Assembly (NCBI RefSeq): GCF_001563265.1
Contig: NZ_CP005083.1
Location: forward strand, 2,979,001 to 3,043,000
From: Sphingobium sp. TKS
GTDB lineage: Bacteria > Pseudomonadota > Alphaproteobacteria > Sphingomonadales > Sphingomonadaceae
Reading direction: 5' to 3'
DNA length: 64,000 nucleotides
In this document: in pieces, positions 19,852 through 28,971 of the stretch
Numbering within the stretch: position 1 is the first letter of the stretch
How the letters are laid out: each line of letters begins with the position of its first letter
The notes under the pieces: model-generated
Told to the model about the DNA's origin: nothing
The model's input: the letters and a program-made list of their open reading frames with translations, nothing else
Databases searched by the model: none
Translations under genes and position numbers: made by a program

Positions 19852-20868
19852 ATGGATGCCAAGAAGATCGTGCTGCTGGTGGGGGCGCTTATCATAGCGA
19901 TCACTACAGCCTTGCTCGCACGCAACATGCTGAGTTCGTCAGGCACGCCTCAGGCCGGCGCATCATCCATGCCCGTCGAAGCGGACCAGCCCCATGTGCT
20001 GGTCGCGACCAAGGCATTGCCGGTGGGCACCATATTGGACGCGGAAAGCTTCCGCTTCCAGCCCTGGCCCAAGGACCTTGTCGAACAGGCCTATTATATC
20101 AAGGGCCAGTCCGATCCGCAGAAACTGGTGGGCAGCGTCATCCGCACCGCCATTTCCGCCGGCCAGCCGATGACGCTGGGTTCGGTGATCAAGCCGGGTG
20201 AGCGCGGCTTCCTGGCCGCAGCGCTCGGGCCGGGCATGCGCGCCGTGACCGTGCCGGTGTCGGCGCAGAATTCGGTCGCGGGCTTCGTCTTTCCGGGCGA
20301 TCGCGTCGACCTGATGCTGACGCAGAGCGTTAGCGGCGGTGGCGATGGCGAACCGCTCAAAGTGTCCGAAACCATCCTGCGCAATCTGCGCGTGCTTGCC
20401 ACCGACCAGCGCATGGACGCGCTGGGCGCCGACGGCAAGCCCGTCGTCCAGACCTATTCCAACGTCACCATCGAAGTGACGCCCAAGATTGCCGAGAAGA
20501 TCGCGGTGGCGCAGACCATCGGCTCCCTTTCGCTCACGCTGCGTTCGCTGGCCGACAATTCGTCGGAACTGGACGCCGCCATTGCGGGCAGCGATGTCGA
20601 CCTGTCCGCTGCCAGCAATCCCAATGCCGAAAAGAAGCTGCTCGCCAGCCTTTCGGCCCGCCCGGTCGACAAGGGCAGCACCTATTCCACCGGCGCCGAC
20701 GTTTCGCGCTACCAGCGCAGCAGCGTCCCCGCCAAGCCTTTGCAAGCCATGCCCGCAGGCGGCGTTCCCATGGGCGGCGCGCCCTCCATGGCTGCCGTGG
20801 GCCAAGGCCCGGTGATCCGCATCGCCCGCGGCACCAGTGTGACCGTCGTTCCGGTCGGGGGGAAGTAA
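19852..20868 (+). CDS. cpaB: Flp pilus assembly protein CpaB (RcpC)
   Basis: Protein of 338 residues with a single N-terminal membrane helix ('KIVLLVGALIIAITTALLA'). An SAF domain follows ('VLVATKALPVGTILDAESF'), then the RcpC region ('VPVSAQNSVAGFVFPGDRVDLML'). CpaB lies in the periplasm and helps the secretin in Tad pilus export. The ATG is preceded by 'gggagg'. The stop is one base from the cpaC start. Confidence 0.92.
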   Translation: MDAKKIVLLVGALIIAITTALLARNMLSSSGTPQAGASSMPVEADQPHVLVATKALPVGTILDAESFRFQPWPKDLVEQAYYIKGQSDPQKLVGSVIRTAISAGQPMTLGSVIKPGERGFLAAALGPGMRAVTVPVSAQNSVAGFVFPGDRVDLMLTQSVSGGGDGEPLKVSETILRNLRVLATDQRMDALGADGKPVVQTYSNVTIEVTPKIAEKIAVAQTIGSLSLTLRSLADNSSELDAAIAGSDVDLSAASNPNAEKKLLASLSARPVDKGSTYSTGADVSRYQRSSVPAKPLQAMPAGGVPMGGAPSMAAVGQGPVIRIARGTSVTVVPVGGK

Positions 20869-20869
20869 G

Positions 20870-22369
20870 ATGAAGGGGTTCACTGTCCATACCGGCGCGG
20901 CCAGGCCGCTGCTCGGCCCGGCCATCGCGATCGGTCTGGCGGTTGCCGCCGCCGCGGCGCCGACCACCGCGCTCAACGCTGCGCCTGCCGCCATGCAGGA
21001 CAATGCGATCCTGCTATCCGTAGGCGGAAGCAAGGTCATCAACCTGCCGTCCAAGATGTCGGACGTGGTGATCGGAGATCCCAATGTCGTCGACGTCCAT
21101 GTCCGGTCGCAGAACCAGCTTTACCTGATCGCGAAAGCGGCCGGCGAAACCACGGTCTTCGTCACGGCCACCAACGGCAAGGTGCTGTTTTCCGGCACGG
21201 TGCGCGTCGGCAACAACCTGACCAGCCTCGATCAGATGCTGAAGCTGGCGATGCCGAACGCCGATATCGCGGTCAACAAGATGAACGGCATGGTCCTGCT
21301 GACCGGCACCATCGCCGCGCCGGAAGATGCGGCGGAGGCCGAACGGCTGACCCAGGCCTTTGTCGGCAAGGATGTGACGGTGGTCAGCCGCCTGCGCACC
21401 GCGACGCCGCTGCAGGTCAACCTGCAGGTCAAGATTGCCGAAGTGTCCCGCGATATCGGGCACAAGATCGGCATGAACTGGAAATCGCAAGACGTCAGCG
21501 GAGGCAAGTGGGCGGGCGGCATCGGCGGCGGCACGCGCGATGCCCTCACCTTCAACGCAGGCGGTGGGGGAACATTCAACTTCACCGCGGATGGCGGTTA
21601 CAGCCTTGGCGGTGTCGCGCGCGTGCTGGGCCTGGATATTGGCGCCGTGCTGGACCTCGCGGAATCGAGCGGCCTTGCGACCACCCTCGCCCAACCCAAT
21701 CTGACATCGCTGTCGGGTGAAACCGCCAGCTTCCTGGCAGGCGGCGAATATCCCTATACGGTCAGCAACGGCACGCAGGGCAACAGCATCGAATTCAAGC
21801 AATATGGCGTGCAGTTGGCGTTCACGCCGACCGTGCTGGCCGATGGCCGCATCTCGCTGCGTGTCCGCCCGACGGTGTCGAGCCTCGACTTTTCGGTCGA
21901 CTCCAGCGTACCGGCACTCAAGAGCCGGACCGCCGAAACAACGGTGGAACTGGGTTCGGGCCAGGCCTTCATGATCGCCGGCCTGCTCAACAACGATACG
22001 GCAAACAATATCAACAAGGTTCCCGGCATCGGCAACCTGCCGATCCTGGGCAGCCTGTTCAAGTCGCGCAGTTTCCAGCGCCACGAGACGGAACTGGTCA
22101 TCGTCGTCACCCCCTATCTGGTGAAGCCGATCAACGCATCCGACGTGCGCCTGCCGACCGATGGGTTCCGCAACGCCAATGAGGGCCAGGGTCTGTTCCT
22201 GGAGCAGATGCATGACGGCATCAGCGGCGCCCGCGCCCCGATGCCGAGTCGCGCGCCTAACGGCCCCGTCCCGGCACCCGGCCCGCAGACATCGGCCGCC
22301 CTGCCGCCCATCGCCGCCCGAGACTCCGGAAAGCGTTCGAAGGACGCCGCACCGGGCTTCAGCTTCTGA
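20870..22369 (+). CDS. cpaC: outer-membrane secretin CpaC (RcpA)
   Basis: Protein of 499 residues with an N-terminal signal segment. The N-domain begins 'LLSVGGSKVINLPSKMSDVV', a BON-like region follows, and the secretin core ('VLDLAESSGLATTLAQPNL' to 'NINKVPGIGNLPILGSLFKS' and 'ETELVIVVTPYLVKP') is complete. It forms the outer-membrane channel of the Tad pilus. The C-terminus after residue about 430 is Pro/Ala-rich and likely disordered. Confidence 0.94.
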   Translation: MKGFTVHTGAARPLLGPAIAIGLAVAAAAAPTTALNAAPAAMQDNAILLSVGGSKVINLPSKMSDVVIGDPNVVDVHVRSQNQLYLIAKAAGETTVFVTATNGKVLFSGTVRVGNNLTSLDQMLKLAMPNADIAVNKMNGMVLLTGTIAAPEDAAEAERLTQAFVGKDVTVVSRLRTATPLQVNLQVKIAEVSRDIGHKIGMNWKSQDVSGGKWAGGIGGGTRDALTFNAGGGGTFNFTADGGYSLGGVARVLGLDIGAVLDLAESSGLATTLAQPNLTSLSGETASFLAGGEYPYTVSNGTQGNSIEFKQYGVQLAFTPTVLADGRISLRVRPTVSSLDFSVDSSVPALKSRTAETTVELGSGQAFMIAGLLNNDTANNINKVPGIGNLPILGSLFKSRSFQRHETELVIVVTPYLVKPINASDVRLPTDGFRNANEGQGLFLEQMHDGISGARAPMPSRAPNGPVPAPGPQTSAALPPIAARDSGKRSKDAAPGFSF

Positions 22370-22386
22370 TCCGAAGGACGAAAGAC

Positions 22387-23055
22387 ATGACTTTCCAGTC
22401 TCGCAAAACCCCCGTCCGCTTCGGTGTCCGCCTCGGCGCTCTGGCCCTGATGGCATTGCCGCTGGCCGCTTGCCAGACCGACCAGGCCGCCAATCGCGGC
22501 GTGGAATCAGTGCGCCAGCCGGTCGTCAGCCACAACGCCTTCACCTATGACGTGCAGGCCGGCCCCGACGGCGGCCTGACCGTTTCGGAGGCCCGCCGCC
22601 TGGACGACTGGTTCGTTTCCATCGGTCTTGGCTATGGCGACCAGGTCGCCGTGGCGACGGACGCAGCCTATTACAGCCCTGCCCTGCGCGAAGGCATAGC
22701 CGATGTCGTCGCCCGCCACGGCATGCTGGTGGGAGAGGACAGCTCTGCCGTCGCCGGCACCGCGCCGCAGGGCGCCGTCCGCCTGATCGTGCGCCGCGCC
22801 ACCGCCAGCGTGCCGGGCTGCCCCAACTGGTCGGACAAGCCGGAAACCGACATCCAATTGGGCGCATCGACCAATTTCGGCTGCGGCGTGAACGGCAATC
22901 TGGCGGCGATGATCGCCAATCCGGAGGATCTGGTTCGCGGCCAGACCACCGACAGCGACCTGCGCACCGCCACGTCCAACCGGGCGATTTCCACCTATCG
23001 CGAAAAGGCGCCGACCGGCTCTGGCGACCTCAAGACCCTGTCGGGAGGCAAGTGA
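22387..23055 (+). CDS. cpaD: pilus assembly lipoprotein CpaD
   Basis: Protein of 222 residues with a lipoprotein signal 'MALPLAACQTD' (lipobox LAAC). The CpaD domain follows, including 'CPNWSDKPETDIQLGASTNF' and 'FGCGVNGNLAAMIANPEDLV', which is highly characteristic. CpaD is thought to be the pilotin-like partner of the CpaC secretin at the outer membrane. A 'gaaggacgaaag' site precedes the ATG. cpaE starts one base after its stop. Confidence 0.93.
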   Translation: MTFQSRKTPVRFGVRLGALALMALPLAACQTDQAANRGVESVRQPVVSHNAFTYDVQAGPDGGLTVSEARRLDDWFVSIGLGYGDQVAVATDAAYYSPALREGIADVVARHGMLVGEDSSAVAGTAPQGAVRLIVRRATASVPGCPNWSDKPETDIQLGASTNFGCGVNGNLAAMIANPEDLVRGQTTDSDLRTATSNRAISTYREKAPTGSGDLKTLSGGK

Positions 23056-23056
23056 T

Positions 23057-24343
23057 ATGAACGCACCCTGGAAACCCGGCGCGTCCGGCCAGCGTGACCC
23101 CTTCCACGCCTTCGTCTGCGACGATCACAGCTTCGATCTGCTGCGCGTGGTCGCAGCCGAAATGGGTTGGGCGCCGGAAAAAGTGAACAAGGGCGGCATG
23201 CGCAACGCAGTGCAGAGCCTGTCGATCACCGCTTCGCCGCAGATATTGTTCATCGACATGTCGGAAAGCGGCGATCCGCTCAATGACATCAACAGCCTGG
23301 CGGAAGTGTGCGAACCCGGCACGGTCGTCATCGCGGCGGGTCAGGTCAATGACGTGCGCCTCTATCGCGACCTGCTGGCGAGCGGCATTCAGGACTATCT
23401 GCTCAAGCCCTTCGGCGCCGATCAGTTGCGCGACGCGCTGGCGCAGGCGCAGGCGGTGTTCTTCGCACCCCGTGACGCTGGGCCTGAACGCCCGCACATG
23501 ACCACGGCGGTCATCGGCACGCGTGGCGGCGTGGGCGCGTCCAGCCTCGCCACCTCGCTCGCCTGGCTGCTGAGCGACAAGAAGAAGCGACCGACCGCGC
23601 TGCTCGACCTCGACGTCCATTTCGGCACCAATGCGCTGGCGATGGACCTGGAGCCGGGTCGTGGCCTGACCGACGCGATCGAAAATCCCAGCCGCATCGA
23701 CGGGCTGTTCATCGAACGCGCCATGGTCCGCGCCAGCGACACGCTGGCCATCCTGTCAGCCGAAGCGCCGATCAGCCAGCCGCTGCTGACCGATGGCGGC
23801 GCCTTCTACCAATTGCTGGAGGAGTTCCGCGCCGCCTTCGAATGCAGCGTCATCGACCTGCCGCGCGCCATGCTGATTCAGCATCCGCACCTGATGAGCG
23901 ACGTGAACGTCACCGTGGTCGTCACCGAACTGACGCTGGCGGCGGCACGCGATTCGATCCGCATCCTGTCCTGGCTCAAGACCAATGCGCCGCAGTCCCG
24001 CGTGCTGGTGGTTGCCAACCGCGTCCATCCCGGCTCGCCGGAAATCAGCCGCAAGGATTTCGAACAGTCGATCGAACGCAAGGTCGACATCCTCATCCCG
24101 TTCGACATCAAGGTCGCGTCGCAGGCGGCCAAGCTCGGCAAGACGCTGGCGGAAACCGCGAAGGGCAGCAAGGTCGGCGCCGCCTGCACCATGCTGCTCG
24201 ACAGCGTATTGGGCGCGGCGGAGGAAGGCGAAGCGGCGGAAAACGGCGCTCCCCCGGCCAAGAAGGGGGATTCCCTGCTCGGCAAGATCACCGATCTCAA
24301 GAGCATGATCCCCTCGCGCCGCAAGGACAAGGCTTCGGCCTGA
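23057..24343 (+). CDS. cpaE: pilus localisation ATPase-like protein CpaE (TadZ)
   Basis: Protein of 428 residues. An N-terminal receiver-like domain (about 1-130) is followed by a ParA/MinD-type domain with the deviant Walker A 'GTRGGVGASSLATSL'. The later 'LLDLDVHFGTNALAMDLEPG' is the TadZ-type switch region. In other bacteria CpaE/TadZ marks the cell pole for Tad assembly and recruits the motor ATPase CpaF. In this operon the next gene is tadB and not cpaF. Confidence 0.93.
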   Translation: MNAPWKPGASGQRDPFHAFVCDDHSFDLLRVVAAEMGWAPEKVNKGGMRNAVQSLSITASPQILFIDMSESGDPLNDINSLAEVCEPGTVVIAAGQVNDVRLYRDLLASGIQDYLLKPFGADQLRDALAQAQAVFFAPRDAGPERPHMTTAVIGTRGGVGASSLATSLAWLLSDKKKRPTALLDLDVHFGTNALAMDLEPGRGLTDAIENPSRIDGLFIERAMVRASDTLAILSAEAPISQPLLTDGGAFYQLLEEFRAAFECSVIDLPRAMLIQHPHLMSDVNVTVVVTELTLAAARDSIRILSWLKTNAPQSRVLVVANRVHPGSPEISRKDFEQSIERKVDILIPFDIKVASQAAKLGKTLAETAKGSKVGAACTMLLDSVLGAAEEGEAAENGAPPAKKGDSLLGKITDLKSMIPSRRKDKASA

Positions 24344-24352
24344 GCATGACGG

Positions 24353-24378
24353 GTCACGCCGCTTGAACGCGGCATGAC
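24353..24378 (+). repeat. inverted repeat in the cpaE-tadB spacer
   Basis: A ten-base stem with one mismatch (24353-24362 with 24369-24378, loop ttgaac) lies in the 71-base spacer where cpaF would normally be. No T run follows, so it is not a typical terminator. It could be an RNA processing site or a trace of a past rearrangement. Confidence 0.4.
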
Positions 24379-24414
24379 TCCTTTGACGGAACCGGATTTG
24401 GAACGGGCAGGCAC

Positions 24415-25413
24415 ATGAACGGCAATTTCATCCTGATCGCGGTGCTGCTCGCAACCTTGCTGGGTCTGGTCGCCATGGCCTTTGGCGGCCCCTCGCCCGA
24501 CAAGGCCCGCAAACGCCGCATGGAGCTGATCCGTGGACGGCACAGCGATTCCACCGACGCGATTCTGGAAGCGCGCATGCGCAAGGCGATTTCCAACCGC
24601 CCCGTCGGCACCGAATCGACGATGCTGGTGTCGCTGGTGCCCAATCCGGAAAATCTGGCCAAGCGCATCCGCATGACCGGCAAGAAATGGACGGTCAGCC
24701 AATATATGACCTCTTGCGCGGTCATATTCCTGGTCCTGTGCGCCCTGCTGATGCTGCGCGGCTTCCCGCCGCTGTTCGCGGTGATGCTGGGCCTCGCCGC
24801 CGGACTGGGCCTGCCGCATATGTGGGTCAGCCGGCTGATCAAGGGTCGGGTGCAGAAGTTCAACGCCAAATTCCCGGACGCGCTGGAACTGCTGACTCGC
24901 GGTCTGCGCTCGGGCCTTCCCATCGCGGAAACCCTGAACGTGGTGTCGACCGAAGTTCCCGGCCCGGTGGGCGAGGAATTCAAGATGATCACGGAGCGGA
25001 TCAGGATCGGCAAGACCATGGACCAGGCGCTTCAGGAAACCGCCGACCGGCTGGGCACGCCGGAATTCCAGTTCTTCGTGATCAGCCTGGCTATCCAGCG
25101 CGAGACGGGCGGCAACCTGGCCGAAACCCTGTCGAACCTGGCCACCGTGCTGCGCCAGCGTTCTCAGATGAAACTCAAGATCCGCGCCATGTCCTCGGAA
25201 TCCAAGGCATCCGCCTATATTATCGGCGTGCTGCCGTTCCTGGTCTTCGGCCTGATCTGCTATATCAACTACAACTATATGTCGCCCTTCTTCACGCCCG
25301 ATCCGGCGGGAGTATTCGGCCTTTCGACCATGCAGGTCATCGGCATCGGCGGCATGTGCTGGATGGCGATCGGCGCCTTCATCATGGCACAGATGATCAA
25401 CTTCGAGATCTGA
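24415..25413 (+). CDS. tadB: Tad pilus inner-membrane platform protein TadB
   Basis: Protein of 332 residues with an N-terminal helix, a central soluble T2SF domain ('KFPDALELLTRGLRSGLPIAE', 'AIQRETGGNLAETLSNLATVL') and two C-terminal helices. TadB and TadC form the inner-membrane platform on which the motor ATPase turns to polymerise Flp pilin. The spacing to tadC is 16 bases. Confidence 0.92.
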   Translation: MNGNFILIAVLLATLLGLVAMAFGGPSPDKARKRRMELIRGRHSDSTDAILEARMRKAISNRPVGTESTMLVSLVPNPENLAKRIRMTGKKWTVSQYMTSCAVIFLVLCALLMLRGFPPLFAVMLGLAAGLGLPHMWVSRLIKGRVQKFNAKFPDALELLTRGLRSGLPIAETLNVVSTEVPGPVGEEFKMITERIRIGKTMDQALQETADRLGTPEFQFFVISLAIQRETGGNLAETLSNLATVLRQRSQMKLKIRAMSSESKASAYIIGVLPFLVFGLICYINYNYMSPFFTPDPAGVFGLSTMQVIGIGGMCWMAIGAFIMAQMINFEI

Positions 25414-25429
25414 CGAGGAAGCCGACCAG

Positions 25430-26422
25430 ATGGAAAATGTTCCCGTCCCCGCCGGCACACTGTTCGGTCTGACCGCCACCGATTTCGGCACGCTGCTGGC
25501 CGCGCTGGCGACGCTGGCGACCCTCTTCGCGCTCTATGCGGTGATGACCGTGCGCGACCCGATGGCGAAGCGCGTCAAGGCATTGAACGAACGGCGCGAA
25601 CAGTTGAAGGCCGGCATCACCGCCTCCACCGCCCGCCGCCGCGCCAAGCTGGTGAAGAAGAATCAGGCGACCGATCAGATGCGGTCGCTCCTCTCCAGCC
25701 TGAAGGTTTTGCAGGACGATCAGCTTAAGGACGCGCAGATCAAGCTGGCGCAGGCGGGCATCCGGTCGAAGGACTGGGCCGTCGCGGTGATCTTCAGCCG
25801 CATGATCCTGCCGATCGTGATCGGCGGCATGGCCGCGCTGCTGCTTTATGCCGTCGGCATCTTCCCGGAATGGGGCGGGGCCAAGCGCTTCATGGCCTTC
25901 GCCGCCGCGCTGCTGCTGTCCTACAAGGCGCCCGACATCTTCATCGACAACAAGATCGCCAAGCGCTCCGCCGCGATCCGCAAGGGGCTGCCCGACGCGC
26001 TCGACCTGCTGGTGATCTGCGCCGAGGCGGGCCTGACCGTCGACGCCGCCTTCAGCCGCGTCGCCCGCGAATTGGGCAAGGCCTATCCGGAACTGGGCGA
26101 CGAGTTTCACCTGACGGCGATCGAACTCAGCTTTCTCACCGAACGGCGCATGGCGTTCGAAAACCTTGCCAACCGCGTCAAGTTGGATGCGGTGAAGGGC
26201 GTGGTGACGACCATGATCCAGACCGAGAAATATGGCACGCCGCTGGCGTCCGCACTTCGAGTGCTGTCCGCCGAGTTCCGCCATGAGCGCATGATGCGCG
26301 CCGAGGAAAAGGCCGCGCGCCTGCCCGCGATCATGACCGTGCCGCTGATTCTCTTCATCCTGCCGACCCTGTTCGTCGTCATTCTGGGCCCGGCCGCCTG
26401 CTCGATCAGCAAGGCCTTCTAA
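25430..26422 (+). CDS. tadC: Tad pilus inner-membrane platform protein TadC
   Basis: Protein of 330 residues, a paralogue of TadB with the same T2SF domain ('GLPDALDLLVICAEAGLTVDAAF', 'IQTEKYGTPLASALRVLSAEF') and membrane helices at both ends. A 'gagga' site lies upstream of the ATG. It is the last gene of the run; TadD-type TPR genes, which often follow, are absent. Confidence 0.92.
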   Translation: MENVPVPAGTLFGLTATDFGTLLAALATLATLFALYAVMTVRDPMAKRVKALNERREQLKAGITASTARRRAKLVKKNQATDQMRSLLSSLKVLQDDQLKDAQIKLAQAGIRSKDWAVAVIFSRMILPIVIGGMAALLLYAVGIFPEWGGAKRFMAFAAALLLSYKAPDIFIDNKIAKRSAAIRKGLPDALDLLVICAEAGLTVDAAFSRVARELGKAYPELGDEFHLTAIELSFLTERRMAFENLANRVKLDAVKGVVTTMIQTEKYGTPLASALRVLSAEFRHERMMRAEEKAARLPAIMTVPLILFILPTLFVVILGPAACSISKAF

Positions 26423-26436
26423 AAATAAGAGGGGGC

Positions 26437-26463
26437 GAAGGGGCGCTGCCGTAGCGTCCCTTC
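26437..26463 (+). terminator. hairpin after tadC
   Basis: Arms 26437-26447 and 26453-26463 pair over eleven bases with one mismatch around loop gccgt, fifteen bases after the tadC stop. No T run follows, so it may be a weak or rho-assisted end of the pilus operon. The remaining spacer to 26555 shows only the ribosome site 'ggagagg' of the next gene. Confidence 0.45.
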
Positions 26464-26555
26464 GAAATCCACGGAAAGCCGTTGATTTTCGGCCTTGGCG
26501 AAGCGTCCGATCCTGTCTTATCCCCTTCCGCAAAGACGCAAATCCGGAGAGGTCC

Positions 26556-26987
26556 ATGGTCGCCATCACCCGCATCGCCGCCCGCGCCGCGCTGCTCATC
26601 CTGCCCCTGGTCACGGCTCTGCCCGCCAAGGCGGCGCAGCCCATCACCGGCCGCTGGGCCACAGTGGACGGCAAGGCCATCGTCCAGATCGCCCCTTGCG
26701 GAAAGACGCTGTGCGGCAGGATCGAGAAAATCGTGAAGCCCACCCCCGGGCGTCCGCAGACCGACATCAAGAACCCCGATCCCGCCCTGCGCAGCAAGCC
26801 ACTGGCGGGCCTAGCGCTGCTCACCGGGTTTAAAGATGCGGGCGATCTCTGGAAGGGTTCGATCTACGATCCGGAAAGCGGCAAGACCTATAACAGCAAG
26901 GTCAGCCGCAATGGCGACGGCACGCTGAAGGTGCAGGGCTGCATCATGTTCTTCTGCAAAACCCAGACCTGGACGCCGATGCGTTGA
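26556..26987 (+). CDS. DUF2147 exported protein
   Basis: Protein of 143 residues with a signal peptide ending at 'ALPAKAAQ'. The DUF2147 pattern follows: 'GRWATVDGKAIVQIAPCG', 'LCGRIEKI', 'WKGSIYDPESGKTYNSKV', 'GTLKVQGCIMFFCKTQTW'. Four cysteines in two pairs suggest periplasmic disulfides. The family is a small beta-barrel with no settled function; some members bind lipophilic ligands. A good 'ggagagg' site precedes the ATG. Confidence 0.9.
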   Translation: MVAITRIAARAALLILPLVTALPAKAAQPITGRWATVDGKAIVQIAPCGKTLCGRIEKIVKPTPGRPQTDIKNPDPALRSKPLAGLALLTGFKDAGDLWKGSIYDPESGKTYNSKVSRNGDGTLKVQGCIMFFCKTQTWTPMR

Positions 26988-27028
26988 GTTGGTGTTCGGT
27001 TTGGCTGGATTCCCGCCCTTGCCATGAT

Positions 27029-27056
27029 CGTCATTCCCGGAAAATCGGGAATGACG
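27029..27056. repeat. perfect 11-bp inverted repeat between convergent genes
   Basis: Arms 27029-27039 (cgtcattcccg) and 27046-27056 (cgggaatgacg) are perfect, with a six-base loop gaaaat. It lies between the DUF2147 gene and the converging asparaginase gene, so it could end transcription from both sides. The 'gtcattcccg' arm is also common as a dispersed intergenic repeat in sphingomonads. Confidence 0.55.
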
Positions 27057-27069
27057 GAGGCAAACGCAC

Positions 27070-27573
27070 TCAATCCCTGGTCGGAACGAAGGCGCCCTTG
27101 ACGCGATCCTTCACGACCTTGCCGGCGTTAAAGACGGACCCGCTCATGGTGATGTAGACGCCGGGCGCCGCGACCTGGACCGTGGCGAAGGCCATACCGA
27201 GATTGAAGCTGGCGTCACTCTCCCCGAAGCGCGCCGGGGCAAGCGCACCGACCAGAACCACCGTCTTGCCGGGGATGGCGGAGAGAAATTTCGCCGTTTC
27301 CGTCATCGTATCGGTGCCGTGGGTGATGATGACATGGCTTTCCGGCGCGGCGGCGACGCGATCGCGGATCAGCGCCCGGTCGGCATCGTCCAGTTCCAGA
27401 CTATCCTTGCGCACCACTTCCTCGATGCGGAAGGGCCGCTTGACCCGAGCGATGTCGAGCAGCTTCGCCATCACCGTCTCCCCGACCTGATAATCGGACA
27501 GCGCATCGAAATAAATCTTGTCGATCGTCCCGCCGGTGGTGAGGACAAGAATGGGCGTTTCGGGCGACAGCAT
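27070..27573 (-). CDS. short (single-domain) asparaginase
   Basis: Protein of 167 residues matching only the N-terminal domain of L-asparaginase I/II. It has 'TTGGTIDKIYFD' with the first catalytic Thr and 'ITHGTDTMTETAKFL' with the second Thr-Asp pair. Classic asparaginases are about 330 residues; the C-terminal domain is missing, yet the stop is clean and the end shows no decay. Stand-alone short homologues exist in proteobacteria, so it is probably not a broken gene. Whether it hydrolyses asparagine is uncertain. Confidence 0.8.
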   Translation of the reverse strand: MLSPETPILVLTTGGTIDKIYFDALSDYQVGETVMAKLLDIARVKRPFRIEEVVRKDSLELDDADRALIRDRVAAAPESHVIITHGTDTMTETAKFLSAIPGKTVVLVGALAPARFGESDASFNLGMAFATVQVAAPGVYITMSGSVFNAGKVVKDRVKGAFVPTRD

Positions 27574-27641
27574 TGCAGGACTCCAGAGGGGGAAGGCCGC
27601 CCCCTTAAAGCATTTCCGTAGTGACGTGAACCGCCGCGGCC

Positions 27642-28454
27642 TTATTGACCCCTGGCCATTTCCTCGCCCCGGTCGCGGGCGGCGACCAACGTATCGGTAA
27701 GCAGCTTCAGCAACCGATCATCGGCGTCGAGCACGTTCAGCCCCTGCCGCGTCATGCCGCCGGGGCTGGCTACGCGGTCGGCCAGCACGGCGGGGCTTTC
27801 GCTGGCCATGGCCGCCATGCTGGCCGAACCGCGCACCGTGGCGAGCGCCATGCGGGCGGCCTGATCGGCGGGCAGGCCAAGCGCTTCACCGGCACGCGCA
27901 AAAGCGTCGATAAAGCGGAACAGAAAGGCGGGGCCGCATCCGGACAGCGCGGTGACTTCGTTGAACTGGCCCTCATCCGCGATCCATTCGGCAAGGCCGA
28001 GCGGGGCGATGAACGCCTCCACCGCCGCTCGCGACGGCGCCGCGATGCCAGCATCCGCATGGAGCGCGGTCACACCCTCCCCTATGCCCACCGGAAGATT
28101 GGGCATGGCGCGGACGATCTCGCCCGCCGCCGGAAAGGCGGAGCGCAGATCGGCCAGCGGCGTTCCCGCCAGAATCGAGATGATCCGCACATCGGCACCG
28201 CAAAGCGGCGCGAGAAAGGCCGCGACATCGCCAAGCTGATAGGGCTTCATGCCAAGCAATATCGTGGTGCCGGCGGGCAGCGATGCCGGATAGTCCGTGA
28301 CCACGGCCACCCCGTCCGCCACCGCCTTGCCGCTCGGGCGCAGCACGGTGACTTTTGCCGGATCGAGGCCGCAGGCGAGCCACCGCCGCAGCATCTGTCC
28401 CGCCATATTGCCGCAGCCGACAAGGAAAAGATGGTCGGGCCAAATATCGGTCAT
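27642..28454 (-). CDS. proC: pyrroline-5-carboxylate reductase
   Basis: Protein of 270 residues, the last enzyme of proline synthesis (NAD(P)H reduction of pyrroline-5-carboxylate). The dinucleotide motif is 'FLVGCGNMAGQML'. The signature 'LSGCGPAFLFRFIDAFARAGEALGL' and 'ADRVASPGGMTRQGL' near the C-terminus are typical of ProC. The ATG chosen lies ten bases after the stop of the YbjN gene; a GTG seven codons earlier overlaps that gene and is possible. Neither has a strong ribosome site, which fits coupling to the upstream gene. Confidence 0.94.
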   Translation of the reverse strand: MTDIWPDHLFLVGCGNMAGQMLRRWLACGLDPAKVTVLRPSGKAVADGVAVVTDYPASLPAGTTILLGMKPYQLGDVAAFLAPLCGADVRIISILAGTPLADLRSAFPAAGEIVRAMPNLPVGIGEGVTALHADAGIAAPSRAAVEAFIAPLGLAEWIADEGQFNEVTALSGCGPAFLFRFIDAFARAGEALGLPADQAARMALATVRGSASMAAMASESPAVLADRVASPGGMTRQGLNVLDADDRLLKLLTDTLVAARDRGEEMARGQ

Positions 28455-28464
28455 GGGGAATGTC

Positions 28465-28971
28465 TCAGGCTTCACCGCGGGTTTCGATGAGGCTGGCGGA
28501 AATGGCTTCGGCCGGGGTCTTGCCGCCCCACAGCACGAACTGGAACACCGGGTAGAAGCGCTCGCATTCGTCGATGGCGGTTTCGACGAGTATCTGCGCC
28601 TGGTCGAGCGTCAGCACGCCGCCTGCGCCTAGCAGCGCACCGTGACGGAAGAGGACGATGCCGCTCGACGACCAGAGTTCGAAATGGCCAAGCCAGAGCT
28701 GTTCGTTGATCAGACCCAGCGTTTCATAGATGGCGGAGCGCTTGTCCTCGTTCACCCGGATGTCGGGCAGGGCGAGCAATTGCAGCACCTGATCCTCGTC
28801 GCGCCAGATGCCGCGCAACTCATATTGCGCCCACGACCCCTGCGTGCTGGCGACGATTTCATCCTCACCGACCTGATCGTAGCTCCAGCCATGCGCCTCG
28901 AAATAGGCGGCCAGCATGTCGATCGGCGCAGCCTCCTGGCCGCCATTTTCATATTCGTCGCTGTCCATCAT
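28465..28971 (-). CDS. YbjN-domain protein
   Basis: Protein of 168 residues with a single YbjN fold ('MLAAYFEAHGWSYDQVGEDEIV', 'LLALPDIRVNEDKRSAIYETL'), related to type III secretion chaperone-like folds. YbjN has broad regulatory effects in E. coli, but the mechanism is unknown. It is directly upstream of proC on the same strand. Next to proC and ubiK it looks like an ordinary alphaproteobacterial neighbourhood. Confidence 0.87.
   Translation of the reverse strand: MMDSDEYENGGQEAAPIDMLAAYFEAHGWSYDQVGEDEIVASTQGSWAQYELRGIWRDEDQVLQLLALPDIRVNEDKRSAIYETLGLINEQLWLGHFELWSSSGIVLFRHGALLGAGGVLTLDQAQILVETAIDECERFYPVFQFVLWGGKTPAEAISASLIETRGEA

Noticed and set aside
27070..27573. Calling the short asparaginase a pseudogene
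   Set aside because: Both threonine motifs are intact, no remnants of the second domain are visible downstream, and short stand-alone homologues exist.
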